This document shows, piece after piece, positions 50,503 through 58,982 of a stretch of DNA of 64,000 nt. This DNA is from Saprospiraceae bacterium (GTDB lineage Bacteria > Bacteroidota > Bacteroidia > Chitinophagales > Saprospiraceae), in contig JADKFC010000003.1 in assembly GCA_016717655.1 (NCBI GenBank), positions 248,001 through 312,000 on the forward strand, written 5' to 3'. Both the position numbers and the translations under genes were made by a program. Position 1 is the first letter of the stretch, and each line of letters starts with the position of its first letter. Under the pieces are notes generated by a model that saw only the letters and a program-made list of their open reading frames with translations, made no database searches and had not been told where the DNA came from.

Positions 50503-50510
50503 TATATTTG
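50503..50510 (+). promoter_or_regulatory. -7 promoter element of the toxin gene
   Basis: TATATTTG matches the Bacteroidota -7 consensus TAnnTTTG and ends 4 bp before the start codon; a TTG at 50484-50486 is spaced 16 bp, slightly short. The same position in copy B reads TTATATTC, so the second copy has lost the conserved G. Confidence 0.5.
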
Positions 50511-50514
50511 TATC

Positions 50515-51240
50515 ATGCACCTCCAAGATAAAATATTAAGGGTTTTTGGTAAAATTGGAAGGATTAACAGCATGCTGAATCTGTTTTTATCCCTGCTACT
50601 TGTTTTATCTTTTTCCGGTATCAGTGGTAATGACCATTTCACCACCCACCCCTCCCTCGGTGTCACCGCCACCCACCCCATCTACTCCACCACCTACCAT
50701 GATTGGCGACTGGCAGGAGAGCTGGAAGTAGGAGAGCGCGTACTTACCTACAAAGGTGAGGCTACCGTAAGCAGCACAGAGAAGAGGGCCGGCAGTGAGA
50801 CAGTGTATAACCTGGAGGTAAAGGATTTGCACAACTTCCTGGTGGGGGATGAGGGGGTGGTGGTGCATAATGGGTGTTGGAGTTCGTTTAAACAAAAATA
50901 TGGCAATATTTATGAAACTGCCATTGAGCATTGTTGGAGTGGTCATAATCCTTTATCGAAAGTAGCGGGCAAAAGTTACTTTAAAGTAGAATTAAATGAT
51001 CAAATAAAATTGAAACAATATTTAACTGATGCAGTTGGAAAAGGTAATATAATTTTACAAGATCAAGTAACAAGACCTGTAGATGGGGTCAAAAGAACAT
51101 ATATTACCATTGTACAAGATATGGGGCAGAATGTTGGCAAGCTGAAAGACCATTCTACTGACACCAATATATTAACGATGATTTTTGATGTTACCGATGG
51201 AAACCCTATTATTAATAATGCTTTTCCGGGAATGCCTTAA
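50515..51240 (+). CDS. Secreted Hint-domain polymorphic toxin (short cassette form)
   Basis: A 241-residue protein. Residues about 18-38 are a hydrophobic export signal (MLNLFLSLLLVLSFSGISG). Residues about 45-119 are the C-terminal portion of a pretoxin Hint domain: VTATHPIYS, WRLAGELEVGERVLT, ETVYNLEVKDLHNFLVG and the closing GVVVHN, the self-cleavage end in polymorphic toxins. The N-terminal Hint Cys part is missing. Residues 120-241 are a separate module that I do not recognise (EHCWSGHNPLS, ending NNAFPGMP), in the place where a toxin domain belongs. Base composition drops to AT-rich exactly at this boundary (about 50880). An RNase of the BECR type is possible from the final strand pattern, but this is weak. 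The gene next door is the likely immunity gene. Confidence 0.78.
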   Translation: MHLQDKILRVFGKIGRINSMLNLFLSLLLVLSFSGISGNDHFTTHPSLGVTATHPIYSTTYHDWRLAGELEVGERVLTYKGEATVSSTEKRAGSETVYNLEVKDLHNFLVGDEGVVVHNGCWSSFKQKYGNIYETAIEHCWSGHNPLSKVAGKSYFKVELNDQIKLKQYLTDAVGKGNIILQDQVTRPVDGVKRTYITIVQDMGQNVGKLKDHSTDTNILTMIFDVTDGNPIINNAFPGMP

Positions 51241-51241
51241 T

Positions 51242-51724
51242 ATGAGAATTTTATTCCAACACCAACTTGACAAAAGCAAATTCGGCGAGTATAAGTATAA
51301 TTACGCTTTGTATGCTGATGACGCATTTTTACACAATGAAATTGGACAAGCAAAATTCTACATACTTGATGAATATGATAATTTTATTTTAGAATTTGAA
51401 AGCACTATATTAGATGTGATATTGAATTTGTCTTCAAATCATGCAAGTATAATGAATGGCTCAGTTATCAAAGGTTGTTTGTTCAATAAAAATTCTGAAT
51501 GGGATATAATATTCTCATTTATTTATGAGTATGAAAATGTCACAATAAATTTCTGCAATGGAATACAAATTACTATTCCGCTCAATAAATTTTATGATTC
51601 TATTTACGAGTTTACTGTAATTTCATTAGATTTCTTAGAATACTTCTATAGTGGATTAAATGAAAATGACCATTATCTTAATATGCGTCAAAGAATATTT
51701 CTAGACATTAAGCCAATTGTTTAG
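51242..51724 (+). CDS. Probable immunity protein of the Hint toxin
   Basis: A 160-residue protein of unknown family. The start at 51242 lies 1 bp after the toxin stop codon; an open frame further upstream only overlaps the toxin. It has no signal peptide or membrane segment, is acidic and aromatic-rich (YALYADDAFLHNEIGQ, EWDIIFSFIYEYENV), and its DNA is strongly AT-rich like the toxin tip. Position, size, acidity and composition are those of a cytoplasmic immunity protein; no homology was recognised, so the role is inferred from context. Confidence 0.7.
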   Translation: MRILFQHQLDKSKFGEYKYNYALYADDAFLHNEIGQAKFYILDEYDNFILEFESTILDVILNLSSNHASIMNGSVIKGCLFNKNSEWDIIFSFIYEYENVTINFCNGIQITIPLNKFYDSIYEFTVISLDFLEYFYSGLNENDHYLNMRQRIFLDIKPIV

Positions 51725-52119
51725 GCAAACTAGCGTTTATAAAGGACTCAGAAAGAAGATCGACGACTTTTTTTCTGATCATCCAAAAAGGACTGAGTAT
51801 TAGTATAGAAATAGATAAATTCGTTATATTCGATGTAGATCGATATTTTTCGTTTTCCTAACTGTAAAAAAGTTCTTTAATTTACAGTATAGATGACCAT
51901 TTCAATTTTTTTTCAATATTTAATAATAATTCTCTTTTCAATGCGAATTTATCTATTTAAGATATGGATCGTAGCATTGGGCAGATCGGCAATCTTATCT
52001 TGAGGTATATATTTTTCTTTGGAGAAAGCCACCATCGGTCGAAGCGATACCTAATCTAGAATAATTTCAATTGAGATGGTTTAAAAATATTATTAGGAAA
52101 TTCCGTTATTGAAATTTCA
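51725..52119. other. AT-rich non-coding stretch after the immunity gene
   Basis: 395 bp with high AT content, stop codons in all frames and no terminator-like hairpin with a T tract. It could hold the worn remains of another cassette, but nothing in it is recognisable. Confidence 0.5.
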
Positions 52120-52269
52120 GTTGGGACGAATTGCAATTCGTCCCAACTACTATTAACCAAAAATCATTCGGTAGGGGTGAGGTTTGGGGATTAAATTCTA
52201 ATAGAATATTATATTCAAAAATCGGGATTGAGACGCATGATTATGCGTCTCTGCAGCCGTTCCAAAAAA
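52120..52269. repeat. 150-bp repeat, copy B (downstream of the immunity gene)
   Basis: Near-identical second copy of 50318-50467, including the 28-bp palindrome (52120-52147) and the GAGACGCAT hairpin (52230-52251). The main difference in the core is near the right end (GCAGCCGT here, GCGACCGT in copy A). Confidence 0.92.
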
Positions 52270-52317
52270 AAACCAACGGTAGGATTGATCGGGAATAATT
52301 TCTTTTTATTTATATTC

Positions 52318-52405
52318 ATGCACCCCTCCAAAAATTTAAAAGGTATTGGAATAAATGGAGATAAAAAAAGATGGCTGTATCTTTTTTATCCCTGTTGACT
52401 AATTG
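52318..52405 (+). pseudogene. Degraded second copy of the toxin leader
   Basis: Starts ATGCACCCCTCCAAAAA, compared with ATGCACCTCCAAGATAAA at the toxin gene, at the matching distance after the 150-bp repeat. Similarity resumes at 52371-52400 (CTGTATCTTTTTTATCCCTG) against the signal-peptide codons of the toxin gene (CTGAATCTGTTTTTATCCCT), but in a shifted frame that ends at a stop. No Hint or toxin part follows; the sequence passes into the minirepeat field. Confidence 0.7.
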
Positions 52406-52410
52406 TGAAG

Positions 52411-52857
52411 GCTGAATTGACCAATGCGAAGCGTATTGACCTAAGTGCGGAGCGCGTTTTGACCAATGTGCAGTAAATTTGCCCGCGGTTAGGGTGGTGC
52501 CTCCAAAATGATCCATTTTTTGGCAAAGCCAAAACCGTTCAGTTATCCTAAGCGCGCAGTGCGAATTGCCCTAAGCGCAGCGTATTGCCATAAGCGAAGC
52601 GCATTGCACTAAGTGCGCAGCACGTATTGACCTAAGCGCGAAGTGCGTTTTGTCTAATGTACAGTAAAAGGATTAGTCGATGCCACGCGGTTAACGCGTG
52701 GTGCCTTCACTAAAATGATCTGCCAATCATTTTTTTTGGCAAAGCCAAAACCGTTCAGTTATCCTTAGCGCATCGCGCGCATTGCCCTAAGTGCACAGCA
52801 CGTATTGCCCTAAGTGCGCAGCACGTATTGACCTAAGCGCGTAGCGCGAATTGCCCC
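52411..52857. repeat. Duplicated GC-rich minirepeat field
   Basis: About eleven imperfect copies of a 20-23-bp unit, ATTG(A/C)CCTAAGYGCGCAGYRCG, in three clusters (52411-52470, 52545-52665, 52760-52857). Between clusters a longer block is duplicated: AAAATGATC..., then TTGGCAAAGCCAAAACCGTT at 52520-52539 and 52737-52756. A palindrome CCACGCGGTTAACGCGTGG lies at 52683-52701. The field stops at the mscS stop codon. There are no unique spacers, so it is not a CRISPR array. Confidence 0.85.
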
Positions 52858-52859
52858 CA

Positions 52860-53681
52860 TCAACTCACCACCTTCACCTCTCTCAGCGGATAAGGTATAT
52901 CAATGCTATTGGATCTGAAATCCAGGAGGATTTTTTTGCGGAGGTCGGAGAGGACTTTTTCGATAAAAAAGAGTTCGTCGGAATAAATGACCAGTTTGAG
53001 GGAGATGGAGTATTCGCCCAAGCCTACAACCTGGACGGTGGGTTTGGGGTTTTGTACGATATCGGGCAGGGATGCAGCGGCATTTAAAAGGATACGTTCT
53101 ACTTTTTCGATGTCTTCTTTATAACCAACTTGCACGTCGATGGTGAAGCGGGCGGGGCTTTCGTTGTGGCTCCAGTTGGTCACATTGTTGGCTACCAGCT
53201 TGGAATTGGGTACTATAATAAAGACGAGGTCGCGGGTTTTGATCTCGGTGGTGCGCAGTTTGATGTTTCTTACCACCCCTACCATGCCGTCGATCACCAC
53301 GATGTCGCCTACCGCGATGTTGCCCTCAATGAGGAGGATAAAGCCGGCCAGGAGGTCGGCAAAGGTGTTTTGCAGTCCCAGACCGAGGCCTACGAGCAGA
53401 CCGGCAGAGCCCAGGACCACGGCTGATAACTTGAATCCAAAGACCTTGAGGATGAATAAAAAGGCAATAAAGTAGATGATATATTTAATCATCCGGGAAA
53501 CGGCGAAGGCCCTTCCGGGGTCAATTTCTCGTTTTTTGGCGTAGGTGCGGATGAACAACCGATATAAAAATACCTCTACTACCTTGGCAAACAACAAAAT
53601 GAGGGCTGCATAAAAAAGGCTGCCGGCTGTAAGGCTAAAGCTGCCAACTTTGAAAAGGGGGTAATTCCATAAACCGCTCAT
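52860..53681 (-). CDS. Small-conductance mechanosensitive channel, MscS family
   Basis: A 273-residue inner-membrane channel that releases osmolytes on hypo-osmotic shock. Three N-terminal membrane helices lie at about residues 12-35, 58-80 and 85-118. The last includes the pore-lining Gly/Ala pattern AVVLGSAGLLVGLGLGLQNT. The MscS beta domain follows (NIAVGDIVVIDGMVGVVRNI, TTEIKTRDLVFIIVPNSKLV) and then the cytoplasmic cage domain. Its stop codon touches the minirepeat field, which marks the right edge of the island. Confidence 0.92.
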   Translation of the reverse strand: MSGLWNYPLFKVGSFSLTAGSLFYAALILLFAKVVEVFLYRLFIRTYAKKREIDPGRAFAVSRMIKYIIYFIAFLFILKVFGFKLSAVVLGSAGLLVGLGLGLQNTFADLLAGFILLIEGNIAVGDIVVIDGMVGVVRNIKLRTTEIKTRDLVFIIVPNSKLVANNVTNWSHNESPARFTIDVQVGYKEDIEKVERILLNAAASLPDIVQNPKPTVQVVGLGEYSISLKLVIYSDELFFIEKVLSDLRKKILLDFRSNSIDIPYPLREVKVVS

Positions 53682-53974
53682 TGCCTAATAATATTTGGTA
53701 ATTTAGGATTAAAAATGCAAAAATACTTTATATGGCCTTAAAATAGGGGTGTTTTAGGGGGTAGACCAAATAATATTAACTTTGGGTTAATTTTATGATA
53801 TCGTGAAAATGTATAATAAGTGGTTGTAAATGAACCCCTTATTTTTTTATTTTTTGACTATTTGTTGAAAAATTTGGCAAAAAACTTTTCTTTATTACCA
53901 AAAAAATGAGACATTTGCGATCTTTAAAAAAAAGAGCATCTTATTTACAACCACATAATAAACAAGGAAAAACG

Positions 53975-54289
53975 ATGAGGAAAGCTGATTTGGTAGCATC
54001 GATCGCAGACAAGACCGGAGTTGCAAAGGTAGATGTCCTGGTGACCATGGAGGCCTTTTTTAATGAGGTAAAGGAAACCCTGGCCAAAGGAGAGAACGTT
54101 TACATCAGGGGCTTCGGCTCATATGTGATCAAAAAAAGGGCTAAAAAGATTGGCAGACACATCAAAAAGAACAAAGCCATTGAAATTCCGGAACACTTTA
54201 TTCCGTCTTTCAAGCCGGCAAAGGTTTTTGTTGAGCAGGTAAAAGAAAAAGTTACCTCTGCTCCTGTCGACGAAGGAAACGAAGATTAA
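53975..54289 (+). CDS. HU/IHF-family nucleoid protein
   Basis: A 104-residue histone-like DNA-bending protein. The start at 53975 gives MRKADLVASIADKTG, the normal beginning; the frame is open 23 codons upstream but that stretch is unlike the family. The body shows VTMEAFFNEVKETLAKGENV and the DNA-binding arm IRGFGSYVIKKRAKKIGRH, then FIPSFKPAK. The tail is slightly acidic. TPR and RNase E/G genes follow on the same strand, an arrangement seen in other Bacteroidota. Confidence 0.92.
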   Translation: MRKADLVASIADKTGVAKVDVLVTMEAFFNEVKETLAKGENVYIRGFGSYVIKKRAKKIGRHIKKNKAIEIPEHFIPSFKPAKVFVEQVKEKVTSAPVDEGNED

Positions 54290-54295
54290 TCCTGA

Positions 54296-55066
54296 TTGCT
54301 GTTGAACCGTACGCAGTTCATCGCAATAGGTGCCGCCCTGGTACTCTTTATAGTCATGTATTTTGGCTGTGAGACCCGGCCGGCTCAAGTCAGAAATCTC
54401 GAAAAGTCGAGATCTTTATCACTGGAAGTAACCGGGATAGAGAACCTGATGCAAGCTGCCCGCAAGAAGCTGAGTGCTTCGGACCTGGCTACCCTCGATG
54501 CATTGACTGCCTCGATGGGTGAAGACAGTGTGGCAGCGCTTGAAATGTTGTCGTCAAAGTGGTACGAGCTGGGAGATGCCTCCATAGCCGGCCATTATGC
54601 TGAAGAGCTGGCGTTACTCAAAAATGACGAACAGAGCTGGAGCATTGCAGGTACTACCTTTCTACTGGGGCTGAAATCAGCCACCGAAGACAAGGTAAGG
54701 GCCTTTTGCAAGTCCAAAGCCCTGGCCGCATTTGAAAAGGCCCTTTCTCTCAATCCATCCAATGTAGATCACAAGATCAACAAAGCGTTGTGTTTTGTAG
54801 AGATGGCAGATGAGAACAATCCCATGCAGGGCATTCTGATGCTCAGGGAACTCAACCAGCAGCACCCTGAAAACGTAAATGTGATGGTCCAACTGGCCAG
54901 GCTGGCGTTAAAAACCAACCAGCTGGACAGGGCCAAAGAACGTTTGCAACAGGCGCTGAGCCTCGATCCATCCAACAATTCAGCCAATTGTTTGATGGCC
55001 GAAACCCTGGAAGCAGCAGGCGACACCCAAAATGCAGCGATGTATCGCTCAAAATGTAAAAAATGA
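54296..55066 (+). CDS. TPR-repeat lipoprotein or membrane-anchored protein
   Basis: A 256-residue protein that begins at a TTG 6 bp after the HU stop. A single hydrophobic segment at about residues 8-25 ends in FGCETR, which could be a lipobox or an uncleaved anchor. At least two clear tetratricopeptide repeats follow (ALAAFEKALSLNPSNVDHKI and AKERLQQALSLDPSNNSANC), with weaker ones before. TPR proteins mediate protein-protein contacts; the partner is unknown. Confidence 0.85.
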   Translation: MLLNRTQFIAIGAALVLFIVMYFGCETRPAQVRNLEKSRSLSLEVTGIENLMQAARKKLSASDLATLDALTASMGEDSVAALEMLSSKWYELGDASIAGHYAEELALLKNDEQSWSIAGTTFLLGLKSATEDKVRAFCKSKALAAFEKALSLNPSNVDHKINKALCFVEMADENNPMQGILMLRELNQQHPENVNVMVQLARLALKTNQLDRAKERLQQALSLDPSNNSANCLMAETLEAAGDTQNAAMYRSKCKK

Positions 55067-55093
55067 TTTTTTAAACAATAAAATTTTGATCAC

Positions 55094-55189
55094 ATGCCTT
55101 GTGGTAAAAAAAGAAAAAGACATAAGATAGCAACACACAAAAGGAAGAAGAGACTGAGAAAAAACAGACATAAGAAGAAGAACAGATAG
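55094..55189 (+). CDS. AURKAIP1/COX24-type small basic protein (ribosome-associated)
   Basis: A 31-codon gene. The product begins MPCGKKRKRHKIATHKRKKR and ends in RHKKKNR. This Lys/Arg/His-rich pattern is that of the AURKAIP1/COX24 family, related to mitochondrial ribosomal protein mS38. Bacteroidota carry such a short gene next to RNase E/G, as here (161 bp upstream of rng). A role as a small-subunit ribosomal protein is inferred from the family. It starts 27 bp after the TPR gene. Confidence 0.82.
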   Translation: MPCGKKRKRHKIATHKRKKRLRKNRHKKKNR

Positions 55190-55349
55190 TCTAGTCCTTT
55201 TCGTGGTGTGGAGCAGTTAATGCTTCACCCACGCAACATCCCAGTGGCCGGCTTCTAAGCTATTTCCTATTTATATACTCCATTCTACACCTTAGGCAGG
55301 GATACGGTATGTACCGTGTTCTGTTTTATCATTTGAATACTTTATAACC

Positions 55350-56900
55350 TTGGAGAAAGAATTAATTGTCAATTCGTCTCCCACTGAAGTAGAGATTGCC
55401 TTATTGGAGAATGGCAAGCTGGTTGAGATCCACCGTCAAAAAACCAGTGTTAACTTTTCAGTTGGAGATATTTTTCTGGGCACCGTTAAAAAAACCATGC
55501 CCAGTCTAAATGCGGCTTTCCTCGACATAGGTCCGAGAAAAGACGCCTTCCTGCATTATACGGATCTGGGACCCCAAATCAAGTCCCTCATCAAGTTTAC
55601 GAACCTTGTGATGAATAAAAATCACAATTCTCCCTACCTCGAAAACTTTGAGCAGGAACCGGATAATATGAAAAACGGCAAAATCGAAGCCGTTTTCCCC
55701 AAAAACACCAACGTACTCGTTCAGGTACTCAAGGAACCCATTTCAACCAAGGGTCCCCGCCTTAGCTGTGAAATCACCATTCCCGGTCGTTTCCTGGTCA
55801 TCACCCCATTTTCAGAAAGTGTGGCCGTATCCAAAAAAATAGCCAGCAGTGAAGAAAGAAAACGCCTGAAACTACTGATCGAAAGCATCAAACCCAAAAA
55901 GTTTGGGGTCATCGTGCGTACGGCCGCTGAAGGAAAAAAAGTAGCCGACCTTCATTCCGAGATCAAAGACCTCACCGATAAGTGGGAAAAGATCTATGAT
56001 GAACTCCGGTCTTGCCGCGAGCCACAAAAATTATTGTCCGAACTCGACAAAACTTCCAGCATTCTCCGCGATGTACTCAGCGGCAACTTTACCAAAATAG
56101 TGGTAAACAGCAAGGAGATGCACGACAGTATTCGCGATTATCTGAAAAGTATCGCACCGGAAAGGGTGAAGATTCTGCACTGGCACAAGGGCAATAAACC
56201 CATCTTTGACCAGTTTGAAATAACCCGACAAATCAAATCATCTTTTGGCAAAACGGCCACCCTCTCAAGTGGTGCCTACATCGTCATCGAACAGACCGAA
56301 GCCATGCACGTAGTGGATGTCAACTCGGGTCCGAAAATGATGAAAAAAGACCAGGATGATGCCTCTTTGCAAATCAACATGGAAGCCGCAGAAGAGGTTG
56401 CCCGCCAGCTTCGCCTCAGGGACATCGGCGGATTGATCGTCATCGATTTTATCGATATGAAAAATCCGGAGCACAAGACCCAGCTCTACAATGCCATGAA
56501 GTCGTTTATGCTTAGCGACCGCGCCCAGCATACGATTTTGCCATTGAGTAAGTTTGGTCTGATGCAGATTACCCGCCAGCGTGTAAAACCTGCGGTCCAC
56601 ATCGATACACAAGAGGTGTGTCCAACTTGTAATGGTACCGGCAAATCGGCAGCCAGCATCCTGGTGATCGATGCCATTGAAAGAGACCTGGCCTTTATCA
56701 TGCAAAACATGTCGAAGCCCAAACTTTCGCTTACGGTGCATCCCATCATTCGTGCTTACCTGCAAAGACATTTGTACGCCCAACAGCGCAAGTGGTATGT
56801 GAAACACTCTTCCTGGATTTCCATCCACGAAGACAGTGCCTTCCAGTCGCTGCAGTATGTATTCACGGATGCCAATGGCGATAAGATTGTTTTGGATTAA
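55350..56900 (+). CDS. rng: Ribonuclease E/G
   Basis: Endoribonuclease for rRNA maturation and mRNA decay. The 516 residues, from a TTG start, comprise an S1-type RNA-binding domain at about 35-125 (VGDIFLGTVKKTMPSLNAAF, IGPRKDAFLHYTDLG), an RNase H-like fold and the DNase I-like catalytic core. The metal-binding aspartates are in VVDVNSGPKM (about 326) and GGLIVIDFIDM (about 368). The zinc-link motif CPTCNGTGK is at about 425-433. The long C-terminal scaffold of enterobacterial RNase E is absent, so it is RNase G-like in length. Confidence 0.95.
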   Translation: MEKELIVNSSPTEVEIALLENGKLVEIHRQKTSVNFSVGDIFLGTVKKTMPSLNAAFLDIGPRKDAFLHYTDLGPQIKSLIKFTNLVMNKNHNSPYLENFEQEPDNMKNGKIEAVFPKNTNVLVQVLKEPISTKGPRLSCEITIPGRFLVITPFSESVAVSKKIASSEERKRLKLLIESIKPKKFGVIVRTAAEGKKVADLHSEIKDLTDKWEKIYDELRSCREPQKLLSELDKTSSILRDVLSGNFTKIVVNSKEMHDSIRDYLKSIAPERVKILHWHKGNKPIFDQFEITRQIKSSFGKTATLSSGAYIVIEQTEAMHVVDVNSGPKMMKKDQDDASLQINMEAAEEVARQLRLRDIGGLIVIDFIDMKNPEHKTQLYNAMKSFMLSDRAQHTILPLSKFGLMQITRQRVKPAVHIDTQEVCPTCNGTGKSAASILVIDAIERDLAFIMQNMSKPKLSLTVHPIIRAYLQRHLYAQQRKWYVKHSSWISIHEDSAFQSLQYVFTDANGDKIVLD

Positions 56901-56948
56901 TTGTTTAAGGCAACAACAGTTGTCACATTGTCGTTATCTTTGTTACCA

Positions 56949-58377
56949 ATGATCCATCCATCTTCACTACATCGTTTTTCTTTCGCCTTTCCGGTTTTGG
57001 GAACAGCATTTATGTTGATCTTACTTTTTTCAGCGTGCAGAAAAGATGATGCCTTTTTTGAAGGCAATGCCAGGATTGAAGTATCTACCGATACCTTGTT
57101 TTTTGACACCCTCTTTACCCGGGTAGGCAGTGCCACCCAGTATGTAAAAATATACAACAGAGAAGCATCACCGGTTACCGTACAACTCAGTCTGCAAAAG
57201 GGCATGAGCCAGTACCGCTTCAACGTCAACGGCTATTCAGGCCTGGATGACGGTCCGTATGAAATTGGACCCAAAGACAGCATCTATGTATTTGTAGAAG
57301 TGACCATCCAGCCTGACGCTCCTCTTTCTGTAAGTCCGTTTTTTATTGAAGACCAGCTGATCGTTAGTCAGGGCGAGCAACAAACACCTGTTCAATTGGT
57401 GGCTTACGGCCAAAATGCCAATTATATACCCGCATACAATGCCAAAGGCGGCGTCAGCCTGCTCAGCTGCAACCTGGGTACCATCACCTGGTCTGATGAG
57501 AAGCCCTATGTGATTTACGGGGTGTTGGTCATTGACAGCTGTACCCTGGTTTTGCCACCTTCGTGCAAGGTCTACGTACATGGAGGCATTGTGGTCAATG
57601 AAGACCAGGTCTACAACGATGGTCAGATCATTGTGGGAAGAAGAATACAGTCTGGAATCAGGCCAGTGGGGCGGTATCCGGTTTTTAGCCGGCTCAACCG
57701 GTAATCAATTCAATGACGCCATCATCCGCAATGCCATTGTAGGCATCATAGCCGATTCGGCCTCGGCTGTGGCTTTAAACGCTGTAGAGATTTCTCATTG
57801 TGCCATCTATGGCATCTATGCCAGACACGCTACTACCCGGGCAGAAAATGTGCTGATCCACAACACAGGCAGCCATGCTGTAGCCATCATCCAAGGCGGT
57901 CAGCACAGGTACGACTACTGTACCTTTTCTACCTCGCTCAATCAGGATGAATCCCTGTCGATGTCCAACTACCTTTGTACAGATCCCTTGTGCCAGGGCC
58001 TGGTTTTGGTCAATGCGCTTGATTTTCAAATCAACAACAGCATAGTAACCGGGGCATCAGAAGACGAGATCGCCTTGTTGCCTTCGGCACCCGGTGACAT
58101 CGGAACCCTGTTTCGTTACCGTTTTTCACACTGCCTGGTGCGGGTCAAGGACCTGATCAAGGCCGATGCCTTTCCGCAATTTTTAACCGAATGCGAATCC
58201 TGTATAGAACCCGAAAGAACCGACCGCATCTTTTTGGATGAAGATAAATTCAATTTCAGACCTGATTCCATGGCCATTGTTTTAGACAAGGGTCTGCCCA
58301 TACCCGGCATTCAAAGAGATATACTTGGGGCGGGCAGGAGTGCAACAACTCCGGACCTGGGTTGTTATGAGCAATAA
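56949..58377 (+). CDS. Right-handed beta-helix lipoprotein, one frameshift
   Basis: An envelope lipoprotein of about 475 residues when corrected. The start at 56949 (MIHPSSLHRFSF) precedes a signal peptide with lipobox LLFSAC. The N-terminal domain continues to NDGQIIVGRRIQSG. Near 57640-57665 one extra base shifts the frame; it resumes in LESGQWGGIRFLAGSTGNQF and continues with parallel beta-helix coils (NAIVGIIADSASAVALNAVE, HCAIYGIYARHATTR) to the C-terminal DLGCYEQ. Removing one base gives 476 codons. It follows rng and precedes the HupE/UreJ gene by 9 bp. Function unknown. Confidence 0.82.
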
Positions 58378-58386
58378 ACAGAACAT

Positions 58387-58953
58387 ATGTTTGGTATATA
58401 CTTGCAGCTGGGCTTTGATCATATACTTGACCTTAACGCCTACGATCACATCTTATTTGTAATGACCCTGTGTGCCATCTATGTGCTGGCAGACTGGAAA
58501 AAAGTATTGTGGTTGGTAACCGCATTTACCGTTGGGCATAGCCTTACCCTTGCACTTTCGGTATTTTCACTGGTCACCATCCCTGCATCATTGATTGAAA
58601 AACTAATACCCATCACCATCATGGTCACAGCTTTGTCCAATGTATTCTGGAAAGCGGAGGGCAACAACCGGATGCGGTGGCTGTACATCATGGCCGGATT
58701 TTTTGGCCTTATCCACGGACTGGGATTTTCCAATTACCTCAAAGCCCTGCTGGGCGGTGAAGAAGATTTGTTGTTGCCCCTTTTTGCCTTCAATTTGGGC
58801 GTAGAGGGGGGTCAGATCCTCATTGTTGCCATGGCCATGGCCTTAAATTTTGTGTGGACCCGCTGGTTGGGTCTCAACAATTACATTTGGATCCGCATCA
58901 TTTCTTTTCTGGCCTTCTGGGTGGCTTTTTACTTATTAGTTAAACAATTATAA
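58387..58953 (+). CDS. HupE/UreJ-family membrane protein
   Basis: A 188-residue integral membrane protein with six hydrophobic helices. It has the family signature GFDHILDLNAYDHILFVMTL near the N-terminus, a His in TVGHSLTLALSV and GLIHGLGFSNYL in the middle, and NLGVEGGQILIVA near the end. Relatives include nickel or cobalt permeases, but this short group is of unproved function. The conserved His/Asp residues would suit metal passage. The DUF6702 gene downstream begins within or just after it. Confidence 0.87.
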   Translation: MFGIYLQLGFDHILDLNAYDHILFVMTLCAIYVLADWKKVLWLVTAFTVGHSLTLALSVFSLVTIPASLIEKLIPITIMVTALSNVFWKAEGNNRMRWLYIMAGFFGLIHGLGFSNYLKALLGGEEDLLLPLFAFNLGVEGGQILIVAMAMALNFVWTRWLGLNNYIWIRIISFLAFWVAFYLLVKQL

Positions 58954-58982
58954 AACTGGCAACCTACCTCGTAACATGGTTT

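Noticed and set aside
50318..52269. Possible composite transposon bounded by direct repeats
   Set aside because: No transposase, no terminal inverted repeats and no target duplication were found; a recombination cassette explains the repeats better.
52411..52857. Possible CRISPR array
   Set aside because: The 20-23-bp units follow one another directly or with shared flanks, vary in sequence, and have no unique spacers or cas genes.
55190..55349. Possible tRNA or small RNA between the 31-codon gene and rng
   Set aside because: No T-loop motif (GGTTCRANNCC), no cloverleaf and no terminator hairpin were found in this 160-bp stretch.
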